Assembly: GCA_017480395.1 (NCBI GenBank)
Contig: JAFVAS010000142.1
Location: 1 to 8,547, forward strand
From: Oscillospiraceae bacterium
Lineage (GTDB): Bacteria > Bacillota > Clostridia > Oscillospirales > Oscillospiraceae
Reading direction: 5' to 3'
DNA: 8,547 bases
The number at the start of each line of letters is the position of its first letter. Positions within the stretch are counted from its first letter, which is position 1. Of this stretch, positions 1 to 5,227 are shown one piece after another. Position numbers and translations under genes: made by a program. The notes beneath the pieces are model-generated. The model saw only the letters and a program-made list of their open reading frames with translations. It was not told the DNA's origin and did no database searches.

Positions 1-28
1 CCCGGAGGAGAGCATCACCATCGGATAA
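1..28 (+). CDS. C-terminal end of probable Ktr/Trk potassium transporter membrane subunit (partial)
   Basis: Only the last eight codons are present, read from base 2 and ending at TAA 26-28; they encode PEESITIG. TrkH/KtrB proteins commonly end in a similar short Pro-Glu-Glu-x-x-x-x-Gly tail. The gene directly downstream encodes the matching cytoplasmic RCK subunit, and ktrB-ktrA or trkH-trkA order is common. The identification rests on this short tail plus the neighbour, so it is an inference. The protein would be the ion-conducting subunit in the cell membrane. The 49-base gap to the next gene shows no terminator, consistent with co-transcription. Confidence 0.55.
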
Positions 29-77
29 TCACATCACGAACACACACCGCCCGCACAGGGCAGGGAGGGAATATTCC

Positions 78-734
78 ATGAAACGCAAGGTCAAGTCCTA
101 TATCATCTTCGGCATCAGCAAGTTCGGCCGCAGCGTCGCGGAGGAGCTGACCGCCGCAGGGATGCACGTCCTGGCCGTGGACATCGACGAGGACAAGGTG
201 CAGCTGGTGGCGGACACCGTCACCATGGCGGTGGTGGGGGACGTCACCGACATGCTGGAGATGGAGCGCCTGGGCCTCAGCGATTTTGACGGGGCGGTGG
301 TGGCCACCACCGGCAACCTGGCGGCCAGCGTCATGGGGGTCATCCTCTCCAAGGAGGCCAAGATCCCCTATGTTCTGGCCAAGGCCGGGGACGAGATGCA
401 GGCCACCGTGCTGGAGAAGCTGGGGGCTGACCGGGTGGTCATCCCGGAGCAGGAGTCCGCCCACCGCATCGCCAACATTCTGGTCATGGGCAGCTATGTG
501 GACATGGTGGAGCTGTCCGACCGGGTGCGGCTGGTGGAGCTGACCATCCGCCCGGACTGGAGGGGAAAATCGCTGCGGACGCTGGATCTGCGGGGCAGGC
601 ACAGCCTGAACGTGGTGGCCGTCCGGGCGCTGGGAGAGCTGACCATCAATTGGGACCCGGACGCCCCGCTGCCGGAGGATTGCAGCCTGCTGGTGGTGGC
701 GGAGCGCCGGGACTTTGAGAAGCTGGGGCTGTGA
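78..734 (+). CDS. ktrA: KtrA/TrkA-family potassium uptake regulatory subunit (RCK protein)
   Basis: This 218-residue protein is the cytoplasmic gating subunit of a Ktr/Trk potassium uptake system; in this family such subunits form a ring under the membrane channel and respond to nucleotides. Residues about 7-130 form an RCK_N Rossmann domain: the glycine-rich loop FGISKFGRSVA (11-21) follows the first strand, and the acidic VDID (34-37) at the end of the second strand would contact the nucleotide ribose. VVGD (52-55) and ATTGN (76-80) are typical later strand ends. Residues about 145-218 form an RCK_C (TrkA_C) domain. The length is normal for the one-domain-pair KtrA type, rather than the double-length TrkA of enterobacteria. 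The ATG at 78 has a strong Shine-Dalgarno (GGGAGGG, 63-69) at good spacing. It follows the tail of a probable ktrB gene, supporting a ktrBA operon. KtrA versus short TrkA naming is a matter of convention. Confidence 0.9.
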   Translation: MKRKVKSYIIFGISKFGRSVAEELTAAGMHVLAVDIDEDKVQLVADTVTMAVVGDVTDMLEMERLGLSDFDGAVVATTGNLAASVMGVILSKEAKIPYVLAKAGDEMQATVLEKLGADRVVIPEQESAHRIANILVMGSYVDMVELSDRVRLVELTIRPDWRGKSLRTLDLRGRHSLNVVAVRALGELTINWDPDAPLPEDCSLLVVAERRDFEKLGL

Positions 735-781
735 ATCGCCCTGTTATCATCCATAGACACGTCAAGTCAGGAGGAACGCAA

Positions 782-1297
782 ATGAACTTTACAGAGCTTG
801 CAAAAACCAGATACTCCGTGCGGAGCTTTGATCCGCGTCCCATCGAGGAGGAGAAGCTGAAGACGATTCTGGAGGCGGGGCATCTGGCCCCGACGGCGAA
901 GAACAACCAGCCCCAGCGCATCTATGTGATCCGCTCGGAGGAGGGCCTTGCCAAGATCCGGAGCCTGACGAAGTGCCACTTTGGCGCGCCGGTGGTGCTG
1001 CTGTTTGCCTACAACGCCGACGAGGAGTGGAACAACCCCCTGGAGGCGGGCGTCCGCTCCGGCCAGGAGGACGTCAGCATCGTCGCCACCCACATCATGC
1101 TCCAGGCCACAGAGCTGGGCGTCGGCTCCATCTGGGTGAATCTCTTCGCCCCGACGGAGACCAAGCGGGCGCTGGGCCTGCCGGAAAATGAGACGCCGGT
1201 GCTGCTGATGCCCCTGGGCTATGCCGCCCCCGACGCCCAGCCCGGCCCGAACCACACAAAATACCGCCCCCTCGCCGAGACAGTCATTGAGCTGTAA
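782..1297 (+). CDS. Nitroreductase family FMN-dependent oxidoreductase
   Basis: A 171-residue, single-domain nitroreductase-family protein. Such enzymes bind FMN as dimers and reduce nitroaromatics, quinones or other electrophiles with NAD(P)H; the natural substrate cannot be told from sequence. Visible family marks are RYSVRSF (10-16), the first FMN phosphate-binding motif; the APTAKNNQPQ segment (37-46), which packs on the flavin; the helix-strand segment 97-119 ending in GVGSIWV; and LMPLGYAA near 142-149, the usual strand before the C-terminal arm. The length matches the small clostridial subgroup. The start is ATG 782, preceded by AGGAGGA at good spacing; an in-frame GTG at 731 lacks such a site and overlaps the previous gene. 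It lies about 47 bases after ktrA with no terminator between, so co-transcription is possible, but a functional link to potassium uptake is not implied. Confidence 0.9.
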   Translation: MNFTELAKTRYSVRSFDPRPIEEEKLKTILEAGHLAPTAKNNQPQRIYVIRSEEGLAKIRSLTKCHFGAPVVLLFAYNADEEWNNPLEAGVRSGQEDVSIVATHIMLQATELGVGSIWVNLFAPTETKRALGLPENETPVLLMPLGYAAPDAQPGPNHTKYRPLAETVIEL

Positions 1298-1332
1298 GGA
1301 AAATGGAACCCCCGCAGAATCTGCCGCCCATC

Positions 1333-1361
1333 TTGCATTTTTTTCAGCACAGCGCTATAAT
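1333..1361 (+). promoter_or_regulatory. Predicted sigma-A promoter of murC
   Basis: A -35 box TTGCAT (1333-1338) and a perfect -10 box TATAAT (1356-1361) are separated by 17 bases, followed by an A/T-rich start region. This is the best promoter match in the window. It gives a 5' leader of about 35 bases before the murC ATG, with no room for a riboswitch. It implies that murC is transcribed independently of the nitroreductase gene upstream. Confidence 0.85.
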
Positions 1362-1403
1362 ATGCTAATTAGAGATATGACATCAAGCTTAGGAGGTCTC
1401 TAT

Positions 1404-2777
1404 ATGACCCTGACTGAATTGCGCGCCATTCTGCGCCCCGGGTGCAAGGCCCATCTGGTGGGCATTGGCGGCGTCTCCATGGCCCCCCTGGGCGAGGTGC
1501 TCCACGGGATGGGAATCCGCGTCAGCGGCTCCGACATGAAGGAGAGCGCCACCGTGGCCCACCTGCGCTCGCTGGGCATCCCCGTCGTCATCGGCCACTT
1601 TGCCGAGAGCGTGCAGGGCGTCGACCTGGTGATCCGCACCGCCGCCGTCCACGACGACAACCCGGAGATCGCCGGGGCGAGGGCCAACGGAATCCCGGTC
1701 TATGAGCGGGCCCAGGCCTGGGGCGCGCTGATGAGCGACTATCAGCACGCGCTGTGCATCTCGGGCACCCACGGCAAGACCACGACGACCTCCATGACGA
1801 CCCACATTGTCATGGCTGCGGAGCTGGACCCCACGGTGATGATCGGCGGCACCCTTCCTCTGCTCCACGCCGGGCACCGGGTGGGCAAGGGGGACACCAT
1901 CATTCTGGAGTCCTGCGAATACTGCAATTCCTTCCTCTCCTTCCGGCCCACCACCGCCGTCATTCTGGACATCGAGGCCGATCACCTGGATTTCTTCAAG
2001 GATCTGGCCGATGTGGAGCGCTCCTTCCGCGCCTTTGCGGAGCTGGTGCCCGCCGACGGGGCCGTCGTCGCCAACGCCGATGACGAGAACACCATGACCA
2101 CCCTGGCCGGTCTGGATCGGAGCATCATCACCTTCGGCTTTGGTGACTATGCCGACGTCTACTGCGAGAACCTGACCTACACCAACGGCGTGGGCAGCTT
2201 TGACCTGATGCGGCGGGGCGAGCGCCTGACCCACATCCGGCTCAGCGTTCCCGGCCGTCATAACGTGTCCAACGCCCTGGCCGCCGCCGCCGCCGCGCTG
2301 ACCATCGGCGTGGAGCCGGAGGCCATCGCCGCCGGACTGAACGCCTTCCGGGGGGCCACCCGCCGCTTTGAGCACAAGGGGGAGTATAACGGCGCCCAGG
2401 TCTACGACGATTACGCCCACCACCCCGGGGAGCTGCATGTGCTGCTGGAGACCGCCAAGACCCTGGGCTATCAGCGGGTCATCTGTGCCTTCCAGCCCCA
2501 CACCTACACCCGGACCGCCGCCCTGTTTGACGACTTTGTCCAGGAGCTGAGCCAGTGCGATCTGACGCTGCTCGCGGAGATCTATGCAGCCCGGGAGAAA
2601 AATACCATCGGCATCTCCTCCCGGGATATTGCCGAAAAAATTCCCGGCAGCGAGTATTACGCCACCCTGGACGAGGTGACGGCCCGGCTGCGGGAGATCG
2701 CCCGGCCCGGCGACCTGATCCTGACCGTGGGTGCCGGAGATATCTACACCGTGGGCGAGGCCCTGGTGAAGAACTGA
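1404..2777 (+). CDS. murC: UDP-N-acetylmuramate--L-alanine ligase
   Basis: MurC catalyses the ATP-dependent addition of L-alanine to UDP-N-acetylmuramic acid, the first amino-acid step of peptidoglycan stem-peptide synthesis in the cytoplasm. The 457-residue protein has the three-domain Mur ligase layout. Residues 15-110 form the MurC-type N-terminal Rossmann domain with GIGGVSM (20-26) and SGSDM (41-45). The central ATPase domain has the P-loop GTHGKTTTT (121-129), the acidic substrate/metal segment ESCEYCNSF (169-177) and IEADHLDFF (190-198). The C-terminal domain, from about 315, has the DDYAHHPGE motif (335-343), FQPHTYTR (363-370) and GAGDI (443-447). The two cysteines in the ESCEYC segment belong to a clostridial-looking variant. 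AGGAGG at 1391-1396 fixes ATG 1404; a longer in-frame reading from 1221 would run through the promoter and the upstream gene. It stands alone rather than in a division-cell wall cluster, with its own promoter and downstream hairpins. Confidence 0.97.
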   Translation: MTLTELRAILRPGCKAHLVGIGGVSMAPLGEVLHGMGIRVSGSDMKESATVAHLRSLGIPVVIGHFAESVQGVDLVIRTAAVHDDNPEIAGARANGIPVYERAQAWGALMSDYQHALCISGTHGKTTTTSMTTHIVMAAELDPTVMIGGTLPLLHAGHRVGKGDTIILESCEYCNSFLSFRPTTAVILDIEADHLDFFKDLADVERSFRAFAELVPADGAVVANADDENTMTTLAGLDRSIITFGFGDYADVYCENLTYTNGVGSFDLMRRGERLTHIRLSVPGRHNVSNALAAAAAALTIGVEPEAIAAGLNAFRGATRRFEHKGEYNGAQVYDDYAHHPGELHVLLETAKTLGYQRVICAFQPHTYTRTAALFDDFVQELSQCDLTLLAEIYAAREKNTIGISSRDIAEKIPGSEYYATLDEVTARLREIARPGDLILTVGAGDIYTVGEALVKN

Positions 2778-2793
2778 CAAGAGGGATTGACGT

Positions 2794-2810
2794 GCTGCCC
2801 GAGGGGCAGC
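2794..2810 (+). repeat. Perfect 7-bp hairpin downstream of murC
   Basis: GCTGCCC (2794-2800) and GGGCAGC (2804-2810) are exact inverted copies around a three-base loop, starting 16 bases after the murC stop codon. No T-tract follows directly, so by itself it is not a classic terminator. It may protect the mRNA 3' end or act with the larger hairpin that follows. Confidence 0.6.
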
Positions 2811-2820
2811 CGCGGCGCAG

Positions 2821-2869
2821 GCCCCCGGAGGTGCAAGGAATGCACCACCGGGGGCTCGCTGTATTTTTT
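2821..2869 (+). terminator. Probable intrinsic terminator of murC
   Basis: A long hairpin is formed by GCCCCCGG (2821-2828) with CCGGGGGC (2848-2855) and GGTGCA (2830-2835) with TGCACC (2841-2846). There is a single A-A mismatch and an AGGAA loop. A run of six T lies at 2864-2869, with more T-rich sequence after it. The T-run sits eight bases beyond the stem, which is further than ideal, so efficiency is uncertain. Confidence 0.7.
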
Positions 2870-2997
2870 GAATTTTTATGCATAGATGCGTTGCATTTCT
2901 GTACGCTGTGTTGTCTTTATTAATAGATAGACTTTTGCGTGGCTTCCGGAATCGCGGGCTGCACCATTGAGCCATGAGAAATGGGAGAGAGACAGAA

Positions 2998-3858
2998 ATG
3001 CAGACTCTGGTGAAATCCATCCGTCGGCAGTTGCATTTGAGCCAGACTGAGCTTGCGGCGCAGTTGAACGTGACCTTTGCCACGGTCAACCGCTGGGAGA
3101 ATGGACACGCCATACCCAAGCGGCAGGCCCAGGAGAAATTATGCGCGCTTTGCCGGGCCGGTTCCGTCCCGGTTTTTGAGCTCACCCTCGATAAAATCGC
3201 CGCCATCGCCGCAGGCATTCCGGTGGAGGATGGCCGTATCCTGCTGTTCCACACCTCCCGGGCCGGGATCGAGGGAGAGATCGCCCCCATCAGCCGGGCA
3301 CAATGCGACTTTGGCAGCGGATTTTACCTGTATACCGAGATAGAGGACGCGCTGAAGCTGCTGTGCGGCAGGGCGCAGTCCAGGCTGTATATCGCGTCCA
3401 TCGACCCGTCCCGCCTCGCCGCGGTGGAGCTGTCCGACGGCACGGACTGGGCCATGCAGGTGGCCCTTCACCGGGGATACCTGGAGGGAATGCGGGGCGA
3501 GCCGCTCTATGAGCGGTCCCAGGATCGGCTGAAGGGCTGTGACCTGGTGATTGGCAGCACGGTCAACGACTGCATGTTCTATGTGCTGGACAGCTTTTTC
3601 CTTGGCCGCGTGACTGACACCGCGCTGGTGTCCAGCCTTTCGGCATTACAGCCCGGAGCGCAGTATGCGGCCATCACCCAGCGGGCCTGTGATGCGGTGC
3701 GGCTGGAGGCGGAGGTGGAGCTGTCCTACCTGGAGCGCCAATTCATTGAGGAACGCGCCTGCCAGAGCTGCCGGGGCGGCGTTGCGCTGGCCGACCAGAT
3801 CTGCAAAAAATACCGCCGCGAGGGGCTCTACTTTGACGAGCTGCTCGCGCAGCGGTGA
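2998..3858 (+). CDS. XRE-type helix-turn-helix protein fused to a DUF3990-like (ADP-ribosyltransferase-fold) domain
   Basis: A 286-residue fusion protein. Residues 1-55 are an XRE/Cro-like DNA-binding domain; the helix-turn-helix runs from about 15 to 36 (SQTELAAQ, then ATVNRWENG). From about 79 to 236 the sequence fits the DUF3990 pattern: RILLFHTS (80-87), DFGSGFYLYTE (104-114), YIASID (131-136), CDLVIGSTVND (181-191) and GAQYAAIT (220-227). From memory, DUF3990 belongs to the ADP-ribosyltransferase-like clan. H85, Y110 or Y112, and Q222 are then candidate active-site positions; this is inference. The tail (240-286) is charged and carries Cys255/Cys258. No membrane segment or signal is seen. 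ATG 2998 is chosen because GGGAGAG (2983-2989) lies ahead of it; an in-frame ATG at 2974 has no such site. The stop codon all but touches the next gene, indicating coupled translation. Possible roles are a self-regulated toxin, phage-defence effector or NAD-dependent modifier. Confidence 0.72.
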   Translation: MQTLVKSIRRQLHLSQTELAAQLNVTFATVNRWENGHAIPKRQAQEKLCALCRAGSVPVFELTLDKIAAIAAGIPVEDGRILLFHTSRAGIEGEIAPISRAQCDFGSGFYLYTEIEDALKLLCGRAQSRLYIASIDPSRLAAVELSDGTDWAMQVALHRGYLEGMRGEPLYERSQDRLKGCDLVIGSTVNDCMFYVLDSFFLGRVTDTALVSSLSALQPGAQYAAITQRACDAVRLEAEVELSYLERQFIEERACQSCRGGVALADQICKKYRREGLYFDELLAQR

Positions 3859-3869
3859 GGGGGATGGCG

Positions 3870-4361
3870 ATGGACGGGTTGCAGCTCAAGCTCTGCGACA
3901 TGCAGGGGCGGCTCTTTGCCCGCGCTGGCGGGCGGGGACTGCCCAGCGCCGCATTTATCCGGCTGTTCCTCACCTCTGAGACGGCTCGGGCGCTGGACGC
4001 CGCCTATCACCCCGCCCAATGGATGGGGGAGGCCTACCTGCTGGAGGAGGTGCTTGCCGACATGGGCGACGCGGAGCTGGAGGCCGGCGAGGTGTTTCCG
4101 CCGGACGAGCTCTACTGGATGGGCGCCATCTACCGCTACTGGCAGATCCGCACCGGCGAGAGCAGTGCCCAGATCCTGCGCCAGGCCTCGGTCAAGACCA
4201 TGCGCGCCGGGTTTATGCGCTTTCACCCCATGGCACCGGAGCTGGTCGTCGACGCCCTGCGGGAGAACCACCGGCGGGAGAGCCAGGTGGTCAAGGCGCG
4301 GAGAGCGCGCAAAAAGCTGGCCATGAGCGGGGCGGACAACGCGGTTCACGCAGAAAATTAA
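3870..4361 (+). CDS. Small charged protein of unknown function, partner of the HTH-DUF3990 gene
   Basis: I do not recognise a named family. The 163-residue product is predicted soluble and mainly helical. An N-terminal part contains FIRLFLTS (29-36) and HPAQWMGEAYLLEE (47-60). A central block (82-130) has the pattern YWMGAIYRYWQ..TGESSAQIL followed by MRFHPMAPE. A basic tail (131-151) is rich in Arg and Lys. The start is uncertain: ATG 3870 is preferred because AGGGGG (3858-3863) sits six bases before it. ATG 3864 abuts that site, and GTG 3855 would overlap the upstream TGA. Twelve bases or fewer separate it from the DUF3990 gene and a strong terminator follows, so the two form a closed bicistronic unit. 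By position and size it could be an antitoxin or immunity partner, or a co-effector; that is inference from layout only. Confidence 0.7.
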   Translation: MDGLQLKLCDMQGRLFARAGGRGLPSAAFIRLFLTSETARALDAAYHPAQWMGEAYLLEEVLADMGDAELEAGEVFPPDELYWMGAIYRYWQIRTGESSAQILRQASVKTMRAGFMRFHPMAPELVVDALRENHRRESQVVKARRARKKLAMSGADNAVHAEN

Positions 4362-4377
4362 TCAGAACATAACAGAA

Positions 4378-4405
4378 GCCGGGCATCGGAGGATGCCCGG
4401 CTTTT
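4378..4405 (+). terminator. Strong intrinsic terminator closing the HTH-DUF3990 operon
   Basis: A perfect 10-bp stem, GCCGGGCATC (4378-4387) with GATGCCCGGC (4392-4401), encloses a GGAG loop and is followed at once by TTTT (4402-4405). It lies 16 bases past the stop of the small partner gene. Read on the minus strand the same stem is followed by a weaker T-rich stretch, so it may also end the convergent protease transcript, which stops at 4436. Confidence 0.9.
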
Positions 4406-4435
4406 GCGCGCCCGATATAAAATGATAACATGCGA

Positions 4436-4960
4436 TTATTTGTCGTAGCGGAGGAAATCGTTCCGATGGGCCTGGGGATGCAGCTGACAGCCCTGTTCGA
4501 TCAGCACATCCGCCTTGAGGGCCACCAGGTTGACGTCGGAGCCCATGCAGTGCGCGATCTGCTCCACGTCGTAGCCCCGCCGGCAGCAGTCGAGGAATTC
4601 GTCGTCGTCCAGATCGAGCTGGGCGGCGAAGACGTTGGCCTCGTACTCCATGCGGTTGTCCGCCATGTCGAAGAGGTTGAACTCCTGAAAGCCGCCGAGC
4701 CGGGTGGCCTCCCTGCGGTGCAGCGTGTCGTGGCCCAGCTCGTGGAGGAGGACGATCCGCTTCTCCACGGGGTTCAGGTTTTCGTTGAGGTAGATGAAGC
4801 GGTTTCGGGCGATGACCTTATAGGCCCCCCGCTGGCGGCGAAAATTGCAGGGGATGATCTCCACATCCAGCTCCCGGGCAATCTGGTACGGATCTCGGGT
4901 GCCGCAGGTGCGCAGGATCTGATTCGCTTTTCTGATGATTGCCGCTGTGGACAGAACCAT
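4436..4960 (-). CDS. ImmA/IrrE family zinc metallopeptidase
   Basis: A 174-residue protein of the ImmA/IrrE (formerly DUF955) family. Characterised members are zinc proteases that cleave XRE-type repressors, such as ImmA on ImmR in ICEBs1 or IrrE on DdrO in Deinococcus. The N-terminal segment has the family's typical GTRDPYQIARELDV stretch (20-33). The zinc site is HELGH (73-77), with H73 and H77 as ligands and E74 as catalytic base; the third ligand is probably E107 in MEYEANVFAAQL (104-115). All key residues are present, so it should be active. The length is usual. The start is uncertain: ATG at 4960 follows GGAG at nine-base spacing; ATG at 4969 and 4975 and TTG at 4981 are in-frame alternatives adding three to seven residues. 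No repressor gene is adjacent; the nearest XRE domain is in the convergent DUF3990 fusion gene. Confidence 0.88.
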   Translation of the reverse strand: MVLSTAAIIRKANQILRTCGTRDPYQIARELDVEIIPCNFRRQRGAYKVIARNRFIYLNENLNPVEKRIVLLHELGHDTLHRREATRLGGFQEFNLFDMADNRMEYEANVFAAQLDLDDDEFLDCCRRGYDVEQIAHCMGSDVNLVALKADVLIEQGCQLHPQAHRNDFLRYDK

Positions 4961-4984
4961 GGCCCGCATCTCCATTCTCAACCG

Positions 4985-5019
4985 TTGGACAGTACCATTC
5001 TACCACAAGTATTGTCCAA
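4985..5019. promoter_or_regulatory. Inverted repeat in the protease/kinase divergent region, probable operator
   Basis: TTGGACAGTAC (4985-4995) and GTATTGTCCAA (5009-5019) are inverted copies matching at 10 of 11 positions around a 13-base spacer. The centre-to-centre distance of 24 bases suits a dimeric repressor binding two neighbouring faces of DNA. On the minus strand a -10-like TAGAAT lies at 5002-4997 inside the repeat, about 37 bases before the protease start codon. No good -35 box is seen at 17 bases. The repeat is therefore placed to control the protease gene, perhaps by an XRE-type regulator. Confidence 0.6.
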
Positions 5020-5052
5020 TAAAAAGGGCTTATCCGTCCATTTGCGGCCCAA

Positions 5053-5075
5053 TCTGCGCAGACCGACGGCGTCGG
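5053..5075. repeat. 10-bp palindrome next to a small hairpin
   Basis: TCTGCGCAGA (5053-5062) is a perfect palindrome, followed at once by CCGAC-GGC-GTCGG (5063-5075), a five-base-pair inverted repeat. They lie about 40 to 60 bases upstream of the predicted -35 box of the kinase operon. They could be a regulator site or the end of a minus-strand leader. There is no support beyond the symmetry. Confidence 0.35.
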
Positions 5076-5112
5076 AGCGGAGGGAGAAAAGGCGCCTGTG
5101 GGCATTCCGGGA

Positions 5113-5141
5113 TTGCAAACCCGTTCGATCCCTGTTACTAT
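5113..5141 (+). promoter_or_regulatory. Predicted promoter of the sugar kinase-dehydrogenase operon
   Basis: TTGCAA (5113-5118) and TACTAT (5136-5141) are spaced by exactly 17 bases, a reasonable sigma-A promoter. A short inverted repeat, CGGG (5108-5111) and CCCG (5120-5123), brackets the -35 box and might be part of an operator. The resulting leader is about 80 bases with no recognised riboswitch. Confidence 0.6.
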
Positions 5142-5227
5142 TAGGGTGCGAAATGCGTTCTGTCTCCTCCGCCGCCCGTCGGGATCGGGGGAACGCCGGA
5201 AGACAAAGCGGGAGAGAGGTTCTGCCA

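Noticed and set aside
1298..1332. Terminator between the nitroreductase gene and murC
   Set aside because: GCAGAATCTGC is symmetric but leaves no room for a real loop, and the T-run at 1338-1344 belongs to the murC promoter spacer; not convincing.
2870..2997. Promoter for the HTH-DUF3990 operon (TTGCAT near 2892 with TTTATT near 2915)
   Set aside because: The region is A/T-rich and probably contains a promoter, but the best pair of boxes is about 19 bases apart and poorly matched, so I do not call a site.
1389..3290. Very long open frame on the minus strand opposite murC and the HTH gene
   Set aside because: It is a by-product of GC-rich codon use. It runs through the murC promoter complement, terminator and intergenic region, has low-complexity Gly/Val/His/Gln-rich composition and no recognisable domain, while the plus strand encodes intact MurC.
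5108..5140. tRNA-like T-loop sequence GTTCGATCC upstream of the kinase
   Set aside because: The bases flanking the TTCGATC loop do not form a 5-bp stem (ACCCG against CCTGT), and no acceptor, D or anticodon arm can be placed. The segment is better explained as promoter DNA.
4430..5227. In-frame upstream extension of the kinase reading frame
   Set aside because: It lies antisense to the ImmA/IrrE gene, crosses the intergenic region and promoter, and the kinase family begins at the MKKYAIGLDNGG start at 5228 with a good ribosome binding site.
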